Assembly (NCBI GenBank): GCA_035358715.1
Contig: DAOPPX010000140.1
Span: forward strand, 1-11,987
Source of the DNA: UBA8199 sp035358715
Lineage (GTDB): Bacteria > Verrucomicrobiota > Verrucomicrobiia > Limisphaerales > UBA8199
DNA length: 11,987 bases
Direction: 5' to 3'
Shown: positions 1 to 7,656 of the stretch, piece by piece
Numbering within the stretch: position 1 is the stretch's first letter
How the letters are laid out: each line of letters opens with the position of its first letter
Made by a program: the position numbers and the translations under genes
Notes under the pieces: model-generated
Database searches by the model: none
Seen by the model: the letters and a program-made list of their open reading frames with translations, nothing else
What the model was told of the DNA's origin: nothing

Positions 1-68
1 CCGTGCGTGAGCGAGTGGGGGTGAAGAGCCCGGTGCGGGAAAACCGCTCGCCGGGATCTGTGCGGGGG

Positions 69-92
69 GGGGCGCCGGGCAACCGGCGTCCC
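69..92. repeat. GC-rich perfect hairpin with GCAA tetraloop, upstream of proS
   Basis: The arms 69-78 and 83-92 pair over 10 positions (nine Watson-Crick pairs and one G-T), closing a GCAA loop of the stable GNRA type. No T-run follows, so it is not a standard intrinsic terminator for an upstream gene. It may be an interspersed extragenic palindrome or an RNA structure in the proS leader. The rest of 1-171 shows no recognisable gene. A runs-of-G block (64-72) precedes it. Confidence 0.5.
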
Positions 93-171
93 TACCGCAA
101 TCCCGCGCACGGAACAGGCTGCACTTCTTGCTCGCTAATGCGCCCCCTGTAACTCATACTCCCCCCCTCAT

Positions 172-1887
172 ATGCGTTGGTCACAGACACTGATTCCCAC
201 GTTGAAAGAGACTCCGGCGGAAGCCGAGATTGCCTCACACAAGCTCTTGCTGCGCGCCGGGCTGATTCGCAAGCTCACCGGCGGGCTCTACACCTTCCTG
301 CCGCTGGGGTTGCGGGCGCTGCGCAAGGTCGAACAGATCGTGCGCGAGGAGATGAACCGCGCGGGCGCGCTCGAATTGCTCATGCCGGCCCTTCAGCCCC
401 CGGAGATCTGGCAGCAGAGCGGTCGCTACGAGACCGCGCAGGATGTGCTCTACAAAGTGCGGGACAGGGCCAGGAAGGAATGGGTGCTCGGCCCCACGCA
501 CGAGGAAGTCATTACAACGCTCGTCGCCGGCGAAATCAACTCCTACCGGCAGATGCCCAAGAACTTCTACCAGATTCAGGTCAAGTTCCGGGACGAGATT
601 CGTCCGCGATTCGGCCTGATGCGCGCCAAGGAGTTCATCATGAAGGACGCCTACAGCTTCGATACCACGGACGAAGCCGCGCAAGCCACCTACCGCAAGA
701 TGTACGACGCTTACACGCGCATCTTTCAGCGTTGCGGGCTAAAGGCGATGCCGGTGGAGGCGGACACGGGCGTAATGGGCGGGAAGTTCTCCCACGAATT
801 CATGGTGCCGGCGGAAACGGGGGAGAACGAGGTCGTGTTTTGCGAGGAGTGCGGCTATGCGGCGAACGTGGAGAAGGCGACAAGCGCCGTCGAGAAGTGC
901 AAAGTGCAGAGTGCGGAGTCCGCAGTTGAGAAGTTTGCTACGCCCGGGGTGGCGACTATCGAAGCGCTGAGCCGACCGCCCTACAACGTGCCGGCCGACC
1001 GCCAGATCAAGACGCTGGTGTATGTCGCCGACAGCAAGCCAGTGCTAATACTGATGCGCGGGGACGACCAATTGAACGAGGCCAAGCTAACCAGCGCGCT
1101 GGGGACGGCGACTTTCCGGGCGGCGGAGGCACAAGAGATCTTTACGGCGCTGGGGGCGCACCCGGGCAGCCTGGGCGCGGTCGGCGTCACAAGACTGTCA
1201 GTCTATGCCGACGAGCGGCTGCACGATGCGGCCCAGATGACCACGGGCGCAAACGCCGACGGCTTCCACCTGCGCCATGTCGCCATCGGGCGGGACATCC
1301 ATGTGGGGCACTGGGCGGACCTGCGGTTGGTGCAGGCAGGCGAGGCCTGCCCGAAGTGTGCGAAGCCACTGAAGGTCCAGCGCGCCATCGAGGTCGGGCA
1401 CGTTTTCAAGCTCGGCACCAAGTACAGCCAGGCGCTGAACGCGCTATTCCTCGACGAATCCGGCAGACAACAGCCGGCGATCATGGGCTGCTACGGCATT
1501 GGCGTCACGCGGACGTTACAGGCGGTCATCGAACAGAGCCACGACGACATGGGCATCATCTGGCCTATCTGCGTTGCACCCTACACGGTGTGCATTACGC
1601 CGCTCAATGTTGCACCTGACAGTGCTGTGATGAAATGCGCGGAGACAATCTATGCGGGGCTGAGCGGGCGCGGCGTGGACGTGATCCTGGACGACCGGAA
1701 CGACCGGCCCGGAGTGAAGTTCAAGGACTCCGAGTTGGTGGGCTTCCCGATCCGCGTGGGCATCGGCGAGAAATCACTGGCCAGGGGTGAGGTCGAGATC
1801 AAGCCGCGCGGTGGCGTGCTCATGTCGGTGAAAGCCGAGGAGGCTGTGGGCAAGGTTCTTTCCCTGATCGCGGACTCTGTCAGATAG
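172..1887 (+). CDS. proS: Prolyl-tRNA synthetase, bacterial type with INS editing domain
   Basis: Class II synthetase that charges tRNA-Pro with proline in the cytoplasm. At 571 aa it matches the usual bacterial ProRS length. Visible landmarks: the N-terminal catalytic core with a PTHEE motif (108-112), motif 2 around FRDEIRPRFGLMRAKEF (139-155), motif 3 with MGCYGIGVTR (439-448), and a C-terminal anticodon-binding domain from about 470. Between motifs 2 and 3 lies the INS editing region (about 224-405), which in this family hydrolyses mischarged Ala-tRNA-Pro; it contains GDDQLNEAKL (298-307). CxxC pairs at 224/227 and 394/397 bracket the insertion and could form a zinc site (inference). A short heptanucleotide repeat is embedded in frame at residues 241-250. 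The ATG at 172 has no clear Shine-Dalgarno, but the conserved N-terminus begins right there. Convergent with tsaD. Confidence 0.97.
   Translation: MRWSQTLIPTLKETPAEAEIASHKLLLRAGLIRKLTGGLYTFLPLGLRALRKVEQIVREEMNRAGALELLMPALQPPEIWQQSGRYETAQDVLYKVRDRARKEWVLGPTHEEVITTLVAGEINSYRQMPKNFYQIQVKFRDEIRPRFGLMRAKEFIMKDAYSFDTTDEAAQATYRKMYDAYTRIFQRCGLKAMPVEADTGVMGGKFSHEFMVPAETGENEVVFCEECGYAANVEKATSAVEKCKVQSAESAVEKFATPGVATIEALSRPPYNVPADRQIKTLVYVADSKPVLILMRGDDQLNEAKLTSALGTATFRAAEAQEIFTALGAHPGSLGAVGVTRLSVYADERLHDAAQMTTGANADGFHLRHVAIGRDIHVGHWADLRLVQAGEACPKCAKPLKVQRAIEVGHVFKLGTKYSQALNALFLDESGRQQPAIMGCYGIGVTRTLQAVIEQSHDDMGIIWPICVAPYTVCITPLNVAPDSAVMKCAETIYAGLSGRGVDVILDDRNDRPGVKFKDSELVGFPIRVGIGEKSLARGEVEIKPRGGVLMSVKAEEAVGKVLSLIADSVR
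894..921. repeat. Degenerate heptanucleotide tandem repeat inside proS
   Basis: Four 7-nt units run in tandem: GAAGTGC, AAAGTGC, AGAGTGC and GGAGTCC. They encode the stretch KCKVQSAES, flanked by two copies of SAVEK (residues 238-242 and 250-254). The segment lies at the start of the INS editing region, where sequence is variable. It looks like a small in-frame repeat expansion. That such heptamers recur elsewhere in this genome is an inference. Confidence 0.6.
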
Positions 1888-1905
1888 ACTGATCTGTCAG
1901 AAACG

Positions 1906-1922
1906 CGGCAGACGTCCTGCCG
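1906..1922. terminator. Possible bidirectional terminator hairpin between convergent proS and tsaD
   Basis: CGGCAG (1906-1911) and CTGCCG (1917-1922) form a perfect 6-bp stem with a 5-nt loop in the 37-bp gap between the two convergent stop codons. It lacks a T-tract on either strand, so function as an intrinsic terminator is doubtful; position is the main argument. Confidence 0.3.
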
Positions 1923-1924
1923 GC

Positions 1925-2950
1925 TTATTCCAGGGTCCAGTTTGGAAGAATATCCGCGTCCAGCGAAGTTGGCGCCCGGCCTAGCGAGAGCTTGCGCTCG
2001 GCGAGAATGCCAATCATAGCGGCATTGTCCGTGCAGAAATCTGTATCAGCCAGCATCAAGGCGAGGCGCTGCCGCTCACAGGTGGAAGCGAGGCGCTGGC
2101 GCAGGGCCCGGTTGCAGGTGACGCCACCGGACGCAGTAATGCAGCCGACACGGAGCCGCCTGGCGGCGCGGATAGTCTTGGTCACCAGCACGTCCACAAT
2201 GGCTGCCTGAATGCTGGCGCAGAGGTCACGCGCACGTTGCGCGTCCTGGAGCAGATCGGGATGGTCGCGCAGGAAGTAGCGCACGGAGGTTTTCAAACCG
2301 CTGAAGCTGAAGTCGTCATTCGGATCGTCAATCATCGGCCGTGGAAAATCGAAGGCCGTGGGATTGCCACCCTGGGCGAGCCGGTCAATCTCCGGCCCCG
2401 CCGGGTAGGCCAAACCCATCAGTTTGCCCGTCTTGTCGAAACATTCGCCTGCGGCATCATCCACGGTCGAGCCGAGCAAGCGATGGTCCAACTCCGAACG
2501 GACATGAACCAGGATTGTGTGTCCGCCGCTAACAATGAGGGAAACGCTGGGCCGAAACTGCGAGAAGTCTGCAATCGGCGGTTGGCGTTTGAGCCAGGGC
2601 GAATAGAGATGGGCCTCGTGGTGATGAATGCCAAGGAAAGGCCGGCGCAGGGCGAAGGCAATCGCCTGCGCTGCCTTGAGACCAACCATCAGCGCGCTTG
2701 GCAGTCCTGGGCCGCGTGTCGCGGCCACGGCGTCAAGCTGTTCGGCGGTCACGCCGGCCCTCTGCAAGGCCATCCGGGTGACGGGCGCCAAATTCCGGAG
2801 ATGTTCCCGCGCCGCCAATTCCGGCACGACACCCCCGTACTCGGCGTGAAGCCGAATCTGGGATGACACGAGATTCGACAACACGCAGCCGCGGTCAATA
2901 ACCGCCGCGCTGGTCTCGTCGCACGATGTTTCAATTGCCAGGAGAGGCAT
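1925..2950 (-). CDS. tsaD: tRNA N6-adenosine threonylcarbamoyltransferase TsaD
   Basis: Transfers the threonylcarbamoyl group from TC-AMP to A37 of tRNAs reading ANN codons (t6A), acting with TsaB and TsaE; ASKHA-fold cytoplasmic enzyme. Numbered from the ATG at 2950 (341 aa, normal length): the N-terminal phosphate-binding segment AIETSCDETS (5-14), the metal-binding HxExH in GIHHHEAH (H110, H114), SGGHT (141-145), KTSV (220-223), ASGGV (273-277) and TDNAAM (307-312), whose Asp is the third metal ligand in the family. An in-frame TTG at 2962 could add four residues; I prefer the ATG because the conserved sequence starts immediately after it. Neither start has a good Shine-Dalgarno. It lies 1 nt downstream of a candidate 52-codon ORF and 162 nt downstream of ctpA, so it is probably part of that operon. 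tsaB and tsaE are not in the window. Confidence 0.96.
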   Translation of the reverse strand: MPLLAIETSCDETSAAVIDRGCVLSNLVSSQIRLHAEYGGVVPELAAREHLRNLAPVTRMALQRAGVTAEQLDAVAATRGPGLPSALMVGLKAAQAIAFALRRPFLGIHHHEAHLYSPWLKRQPPIADFSQFRPSVSLIVSGGHTILVHVRSELDHRLLGSTVDDAAGECFDKTGKLMGLAYPAGPEIDRLAQGGNPTAFDFPRPMIDDPNDDFSFSGLKTSVRYFLRDHPDLLQDAQRARDLCASIQAAIVDVLVTKTIRAARRLRVGCITASGGVTCNRALRQRLASTCERQRLALMLADTDFCTDNAAMIGILAERKLSLGRAPTSLDADILPNWTLE

Positions 2951-2951
2951 T

Positions 2952-3110
2952 TTACGAGGCAATGCGCTTGGATGGCTTCGGAATAAACGCCGGAGAGTGG
3001 CGGAGGAATCTGCTTCTCACCTGCCTGGCGGGGTTGACCGGTGCCAAGCCGGACAAGGATGCCCGCACCGGGAATAGCGCAGGAGGTGCAAGGCGCAGCG
3101 CGTGCCGCAT
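2952..3110 (-). CDS. Candidate small basic ORF (52 aa) tiled between ctpA and tsaD
   Basis: An ATG (3110-3108) opens 2 nt after the ctpA stop and runs 52 codons to a TAA (2954-2952) that ends 1 nt before the tsaD ATG. The predicted peptide starts MRHALRLAPPALFPV and is rich in Arg, Pro, Ala and Leu, with few acidic residues. I recognise no domain. The exact tiling suggests an operon member or a coupling ORF, but GC-rich non-coding DNA stays open easily, there is no clear Shine-Dalgarno, and no homology evidence is available. It may be chance. Confidence 0.25.
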   Translation of the reverse strand: MRHALRLAPPALFPVRASLSGLAPVNPARQVRSRFLRHSPAFIPKPSKRIAS

Positions 3111-3112
3111 GG

Positions 3113-4456
3113 TCACTTTGCGGCCATCTTCTTCCCCCTGGCGACTCTCTGGTCGAAGACGGGGGATCGCTGAGTGAAGAGGGTAATGCCCTTCAGCAGG
3201 TCCATGGCGCGGTCGAGTTGCGGGTCGCCTGATTTCAACACTTGTTCCCGTTCGCCCTCTTCAAGGCTCTGAATCCCGCCTGGAGCATGCCTCATTCGAA
3301 CGGCGCGCTCCTGCTCCTCTGACAACGGGACGACGATGTCGGGGGTGATTCCTTCCTCATGAATGACCTTGTGGCTGGGGGTATAATACTTGGCCGTAGT
3401 CAGGCGCAGCGCAGGGACGCCATCCGGCATCGCTGCCAGCGGAACAATGCTCTGGACGGAGCCCTTGCCGAAAGTCTTTTCGCCGAGGATGATGGCGCGC
3501 TTGCTGTCCTGCAGGCAGCCGGCGACAATTTCGGAAGCGCTGGCGCTGCCGAGATTGACCAGCACAACCATGGGCAAACCACCCAACTCGTCGCCACGGC
3601 CCCGGGCTTTACGAACCGAGTTTTGGGCCGGGTTCCGCCCTTCGGTGGTGACAACGAGGTTGCCGCGCGGGAGGAATCTCTCGCACACATCCACAGCTTG
3701 CTCCAGCAAACCGCCCGGGTTCCAGCGCAGGTCCAGCACCAACCCCTGCATGCCATGGGCCTTGAGCTGCTTAATCGCCCCTTCCAACTCGGCGCCAGTC
3801 TTCTCGCCGAACTGCACCAGGCGGATATAGCCAATCCTGTTGTTCCCAAGCGGAAACTCCTTCTTGCCATTGATGTCCTTGACCATGTCAATCTTGATGA
3901 TCGCGCGGGTGAGCGCGTAGTCCTCTATTTTGCCGGAAGAGGGGCGAAGGACGGTGATCTTCACCTCAGTGCCCGGCTCACCGCGCAGGTTCGTAACCGC
4001 GTCCTGCAAGCTCATATTCTCGGTGCTCCTGTCCCCAATCTTGATGATGCGATCGCCGGAGAGAATGCCGGCGCGGAAGCCGGGACTGTCCTCCATGGGC
4101 GCGATCACGGTGATGTAATTGTCGCGCATAGCGATCACGATGCCCAGCCCGCCGAACTCGCCCTGGGTGTCATTCTGGAGCTCCTTGTACTTGATCGGCT
4201 CCATGAACTCGCTGTGCGGATCGAGGGTGTTGAGCATGCCTTTCAGGGATGCGTAAATCAGTTGCTGATACGTCAGGTTCTGCCCATCCACGTAGTCCTT
4301 GCGCACCTTCTCCAAAGCGTAGGAGAAGAGATGAAGGCTGGAATAGGGCACTTCCTTTTCCGCCGCCCGGGCAGAGGTCAAGTAGATCCGGGCGCCGATT
4401 ACCAGGTTAACGCTCAGCGCAGCCACCAGCACCCCAAAAAGCAGACGTTGTCTCAT
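3113..4456 (-). CDS. ctpA: Carboxy-terminal processing protease (S41 family, PDZ-containing)
   Basis: Serine protease with a Ser/Lys dyad that cleaves exported proteins near their C-termini; expected at the outer face of the inner membrane or in the periplasm. In the 447 aa: an N-terminal signal or anchor helix (about 5-22), a PDZ domain (about 95-190, including GGLGIVI and FRAGILSGDRIIKIG), and the S41 core with LVLDLRWNPGGLLEQAV (239-255). The nucleophile is Ser306 in GSASASEI and the base Lys331 in FGKGS; their 25-residue spacing matches the family. The C-terminal 60 residues are charged and variable. It heads a minus-strand cluster with a small ORF and tsaD. The promoter side is a 188-bp divergent gap shared with the Gfo/Idh/MocA gene. 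Family membership is firm; the symbol is generic, as substrates are unknown. Confidence 0.93.
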   Translation of the reverse strand: MRQRLLFGVLVAALSVNLVIGARIYLTSARAAEKEVPYSSLHLFSYALEKVRKDYVDGQNLTYQQLIYASLKGMLNTLDPHSEFMEPIKYKELQNDTQGEFGGLGIVIAMRDNYITVIAPMEDSPGFRAGILSGDRIIKIGDRSTENMSLQDAVTNLRGEPGTEVKITVLRPSSGKIEDYALTRAIIKIDMVKDINGKKEFPLGNNRIGYIRLVQFGEKTGAELEGAIKQLKAHGMQGLVLDLRWNPGGLLEQAVDVCERFLPRGNLVVTTEGRNPAQNSVRKARGRGDELGGLPMVVLVNLGSASASEIVAGCLQDSKRAIILGEKTFGKGSVQSIVPLAAMPDGVPALRLTTAKYYTPSHKVIHEEGITPDIVVPLSEEQERAVRMRHAPGGIQSLEEGEREQVLKSGDPQLDRAMDLLKGITLFTQRSPVFDQRVARGKKMAAK

Positions 4457-4462
4457 AGTGCT

Positions 4463-4475
4463 AGAATATCATTCT
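4463..4475. promoter_or_regulatory. 13-bp palindrome just upstream of ctpA
   Basis: AGAAT-ATC-ATTCT is a perfect inverted repeat whose near edge lies 6 bp upstream of the ctpA ATG. It includes a weak -10-like TATTCT on the minus strand. It could be an operator over the ctpA leader, but one short palindrome can arise by chance. Confidence 0.25.
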
Positions 4476-4644
4476 GGCACAGGGTAAGGGCTGGCGCGGC
4501 TGTTTGCAAGGGCAGGGGAGGGAAGGCGGTGGCCGGGGACCACCACAACGCTGAGTCAAGGGCGACTCGTGACCTCTTTTTGCTGGAACCGCTCACCAGG
4601 CATGTTACTCTAAACGCCACATCTGTATAACGAACAAACCAACG

Positions 4645-5988
4645 ATGAAGACTACTGCACAACAGAACCAAACCGGAGCCACCAGCCGTCGAGACTTTCT
4701 CAAGACCTCAGCCACTGTGGCCGGCACCGCGCTGATCGGGGCACTCGACGTGGGTCGCTTCGCCCATGCGGCGGACAACAGCACACTCAAGCTTGGCCTC
4801 ATCGGCTGCGGCGGACGCGGTAGCGGAGCGGCCGGTGACGCGCTGACAGGCGACGCGGGCACCAAGCTCTGCGCCGTTGCTGACATCTTCCCGGACAAAA
4901 TTGAGACTGCTATCAAGACGCTGACTCCGATGTTTCCAAACCGGGTGGATGTCCCGCGTGAGCGGCAGTTTGCCGGGCTGAATGGCTATCGCGGCGTCAT
5001 CGAGAACTGCGACATTGTGCTGATCGCCTGCGCCTCCCGTTTCCATCCCGAGTATGCCCTGGCCGCCGTGCAGAGCAAGAAGCACGTGTTTGTGGAGAAA
5101 CCCGCCGCGGTGGATATCGCCGGCATCAGCAAGATTCTGCAGGCCGACGAACTGTCCAAGAAGAACGGCACCGGCGTGCTGGCCGGCGTGACTTATCGTT
5201 ATCATCTCGGCCGGCGCGAGGCGGTCAAGCGCATCCAGTCGGGCGAACTAGGCGAAATCCTCGCCGTCCAGTGCGAGTACCTCCGCGCGCCCTACCGGTT
5301 GATTGAGCGCGAGCCGGAATGGAGCGAGATGGAATACCAGTTGCGCAACTGGTATCATTTCTCATGGCTTGGCGGCGACGACATCCCGCAGTCGCTCATC
5401 CACAATCTCGACTCAGCCCTGTGGGTATTCGGCGACGTGATGCCCGCCCATGCCTACGGCATGGGGGGCCGCTCGACGCATTTCCAGGCCTCGATGGGCA
5501 CCTCCTTCGATCACAACCAGGTCACGTATGAGTACTCCGACGGGCGCTGCATCTACGGTTCCTGCCGCACCGCGGTCGGCTGTTTCGGCTCGAACAAGGA
5601 CGTGTTTCACGGCACCAAAGGCCGGTGTCATTACTCGGCTTTCCAGCCACCGTATTTCACCGACCTCAAGGGTAACCGCACATGGCGCGCTGATCCTGAG
5701 CTGTCCAAGAAGTCGCCCTACGAAGTCGAGCACAGCGAGTTCCTGCAATCCATCCGCGCCGGGAAGCCGTTTCAACGCGCCAAAGTCCTGGCCGACTCGA
5801 CGCTGGTCTCCGTGCTGGGCCAACTGGCTGTCTATTCGGGCAAGAAGATTACGTTGCAGGAGGCTCTCGATTCCAAGGTCGCTTTCCCGCCGCCAGGCGA
5901 AATCACGATGAACACCGAGCCCCCGGTAAAGCCGGGTCCCGACGGGATCTATCCAGTCGCTATCCCCGGCCAAACCAAGTTTCTGTAA
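4645..5988 (+). CDS. Tat-exported Gfo/Idh/MocA family oxidoreductase
   Basis: Predicted NAD(P)-dependent dehydrogenase acting on a sugar or sugar-derivative; substrate not deducible. The 447-aa product starts with a twin-arginine signal: SRRDFLK (14-20), a hydrophobic stretch (about 21-38), and a likely AHA cleavage site (40-42). A Rossmann fold follows with GLIGCGGRGSGA (51-62), then the family's EKP motif (151-153) and YRYHLGRREAVKRIQSGELG (about 185-204), typical of the (alpha+beta) C-terminal domain. Such Tat-tagged members are numerous in Planctomycetota and Verrucomicrobiota and probably fold with cofactor before export (family knowledge). The ATG at 4645 is set by the signal peptide; no Shine-Dalgarno is visible. 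It stands alone, divergent from ctpA and convergent with ispD, with no sugar-catabolism neighbour to suggest a substrate. Confidence 0.93.
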   Translation: MKTTAQQNQTGATSRRDFLKTSATVAGTALIGALDVGRFAHAADNSTLKLGLIGCGGRGSGAAGDALTGDAGTKLCAVADIFPDKIETAIKTLTPMFPNRVDVPRERQFAGLNGYRGVIENCDIVLIACASRFHPEYALAAVQSKKHVFVEKPAAVDIAGISKILQADELSKKNGTGVLAGVTYRYHLGRREAVKRIQSGELGEILAVQCEYLRAPYRLIEREPEWSEMEYQLRNWYHFSWLGGDDIPQSLIHNLDSALWVFGDVMPAHAYGMGGRSTHFQASMGTSFDHNQVTYEYSDGRCIYGSCRTAVGCFGSNKDVFHGTKGRCHYSAFQPPYFTDLKGNRTWRADPELSKKSPYEVEHSEFLQSIRAGKPFQRAKVLADSTLVSVLGQLAVYSGKKITLQEALDSKVAFPPPGEITMNTEPPVKPGPDGIYPVAIPGQTKFL

Positions 5989-6140
5989 GAGGCAAGGGCA
6001 GCCCCTCCAAAGTGGCCGCCGCAGCCAAGGGACTCAGCCGGGGTTGAAGTCGCCTCACGTCGGTGGGGCGCCGGAAACGAGTTCTTCGACGTGTTGCTGC
6101 CGGGGGGCCAATAATCCGCGCGTCGCGTTCTGCAAGAGCC

Positions 6141-6833
6141 TCACCGGTTGCCCGTCATGCCACGTAGCAACGCCTCGATGCAGGGGAGATCTTCCGGTCG
6201 GGTGACCTTCGGGTTGGGCTGAGGGCTGGCGACGAGTTGGACAGGTTGACCGATCAGCTCGCAAGCCGCAGTGTCATCGGTAACCAGCATGCCCCGCCGG
6301 CGCACTTCCGCCAATGCCCGCCGGATGATCTCGACCCGGAACGTCTGGGGCGTTTGCACCGCCCACAGCCGGGTACGGTCCAGCGTGCGCTCGATGAGCT
6401 CGCCGTCGCGCGACTCCTTAATCGTATCCGTGACGGCCTGTGCGGCAACGGCGGCGCCGGTTTGGCGCGCGGCAGCGATGGTCGCGGCAATTAGCGCATT
6501 GGTGGTGCAAGGTCGTGCCGCGTCCTGAATGGCGACAATCTCGGCGCTTGGGGACAGGGCCTGCAGACCATTCCAGACCGAGTCTTGCCGCTCCTTGCCG
6601 CCTGGAATGATGTGAAAGGGCTTCCGAAACCGGTACTCTTCACCCAGCGCTGCAAAAGCGGATTTCATAACCTCGCGCACAACCAGAACGATTTCGTCAA
6701 CGCCTTCGGCGCGCTCGAATTGCCGCCAGGTGTACGCGACGATGGGGCAGCCGTTCAATTTGAGGAAAAGCTTGTCCACCCCGGCGCCCATGCGGGTGCC
6801 CTGGCCGGCGGCGACGATGATGGCGGAGACCAT
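6141..6833 (-). CDS. ispD: 2-C-methyl-D-erythritol 4-phosphate cytidylyltransferase
   Basis: Third step of the MEP isoprenoid pathway: CTP plus MEP gives CDP-ME. The 230-aa product has the nucleotidyltransferase glycine-rich loop with AAGQGTRMG (8-16) followed by K21, GGKERQDSV (78-86), DAARP (104-108), AVQTPQTF (158-165), TDDTAACE (185-192) and NPKVTRPED (207-215), all standard IspD positions. The frame is open to an ATG at 6902, but the conserved N-terminus starts at the ATG at 6833, so the upstream 23 codons are rejected. No ispF follows, unlike in many genomes. It lies 187 bp downstream of the HAD phosphatase gene on the same strand, with a hairpin in between, so it may have its own promoter. 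Its product feeds synthesis of the undecaprenyl lipid carrier used in cell-wall assembly. Confidence 0.96.
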   Translation of the reverse strand: MVSAIIVAAGQGTRMGAGVDKLFLKLNGCPIVAYTWRQFERAEGVDEIVLVVREVMKSAFAALGEEYRFRKPFHIIPGGKERQDSVWNGLQALSPSAEIVAIQDAARPCTTNALIAATIAAARQTGAAVAAQAVTDTIKESRDGELIERTLDRTRLWAVQTPQTFRVEIIRRALAEVRRRGMLVTDDTAACELIGQPVQLVASPQPNPKVTRPEDLPCIEALLRGMTGNR

Positions 6834-6982
6834 AGATGCGCAGCAGGGTGCGGTGTTCTGCCTCCGGATGCAAGCGGCTCGTAGCAACGGGGCAGGAACC
6901 ATCAGCGCAGAAGCAGAAGAGCATGGCAGCCTGAAGCTTGAGCTGCGCGCGGTCGCGCCAGAGGACGGTCAGTGAAACTTGG

Positions 6983-7003
6983 GGCTGCGCGTGCTGTGCA
7001 GCC
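6983..7003 (-). terminator. Weak hairpin after the HAD phosphatase gene
   Basis: GGCTGC (6983-6988) and GCAGCC (6998-7003) form a 6-bp stem with a 9-nt loop, starting 17 nt past the stop codon of the phosphatase gene. Read on the minus strand it is followed by a short T-containing stretch, not a true T-run. Its position fits a terminator or attenuator before ispD. Confidence 0.25.
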
Positions 7004-7020
7004 GAGTGGCCGTCTGCTGA

Positions 7021-7587
7021 TTACTTGGCTCCTTCGCTGCCAGCCGCCTGATTGACTGCCTGTCGCCAGCAGCGCTTCTCCAGGCTGCGGAAGTTTGGGC
7101 AGTTCGCCGTCCGGACAAGATACTCTGCCAGCCTGAGCAGTTCATCGTCCTCGGGTCCGCCCGTGTAGGGTGCCACGGCGATATGATTCCCGTAATTGCG
7201 CTCCAGCTTGTGCGGCTCGTCGTCCACCATTAACACCCGTTCCAGGCTGTAACCAAGCTGCTTCACCTTTCGCAGGTTTTTCAGCCAATACTCCTGCTGT
7301 GTTTCCAGGTTGCGGCGCCAGGTGCAGCGCTCGCGACTCCAGACAAAGGCCAGCGGCAAGCCTGCCGGAAAGATGCCGCGCACAACCGGGGCAGCGTAGC
7401 TCGCCGTCGCGGAGGTCCAAACGGCCAGTTGGTAGGCCAACCGCACACGCGCGACGAACTCGTCCAAGTGAGGACGCCGGTAGATTGCATACTCCGCCAC
7501 CCACAAGTGCGGGGGCCGATCCAGCGGCGTTCGGACGCCGAAGATAAGCGTCTCATCCAAGTCCAGAATAAGCAGCGGCAAGTTCAT
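7021..7587 (-). CDS. HAD-superfamily NIF/FCP1-like phosphatase
   Basis: Predicted Mg-dependent phosphatase of the NLI-interacting-factor (FCP1/SCP1) branch of the HAD superfamily. In 188 aa: motif I ILDLDETL (7-14, with D9 nucleophile and D11 acid/base), motif II WTSA (57-60), a candidate motif III Lys at 103 or 105 in LKNLRKVKQLG, and motif IV VDDEP (121-125). These are in the right order and spacing, so it should be active. It is a stand-alone catalytic domain with no membrane segment or BRCT domain. In eukaryotes relatives dephosphorylate the RNA polymerase II tail; bacterial substrates are not established. The ATG at 7587 is placed directly before the first strand; a GGAGAGG lies about 13 nt upstream. 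It is divergent from mraZ across the DnaA-box region and upstream of ispD. Confidence 0.88.
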   Translation of the reverse strand: MNLPLLILDLDETLIFGVRTPLDRPPHLWVAEYAIYRRPHLDEFVARVRLAYQLAVWTSATASYAAPVVRGIFPAGLPLAFVWSRERCTWRRNLETQQEYWLKNLRKVKQLGYSLERVLMVDDEPHKLERNYGNHIAVAPYTGGPEDDELLRLAEYLVRTANCPNFRSLEKRCWRQAVNQAAGSEGAK

Positions 7588-7656
7588 CCAGGATTACGTT
7601 CCTCTCCGCGGATACGCGAGTATGGACTCAAGCATATCCTGCCTCATTCCGAAAGG

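Noticed and set aside
1877..1901. Direct repeat CTGTCAGA at 1877-1884 and 1894-1901 around the proS stop
   Set aside because: An 8-bp repeat at one place, partly coding, with no associated mobile-element features; too short to interpret.
4580..4611. Possible sigma-70-like promoter for the Gfo/Idh/MocA gene (TTGCTG and TACTCT)
   Set aside because: The spacer is 20 nt and the -10 match is poor, so I do not annotate it.
3359..4630. Long plus-strand open frame (423 codons) antisense to ctpA
   Set aside because: It mirrors the ctpA coding sequence. The ctpA frame carries the PDZ domain and intact S41 active site, whereas the antisense product shows no recognisable domain. GC-rich codon use leaves the opposite strand open.
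6056..6093. Inverted repeat CACGTCG / CGACGTG between the Gfo/Idh/MocA gene and ispD
   Set aside because: The 7-bp arms are separated by 24 nt and no T-run follows, so a convergent terminator cannot be supported. It may be chance in GC-rich DNA.
6834..6902. 23-codon N-terminal extension of ispD from the ATG at 6902
   Set aside because: IspD proteins start directly at the glycine-rich nucleotidyltransferase loop; the extension has no conserved content.
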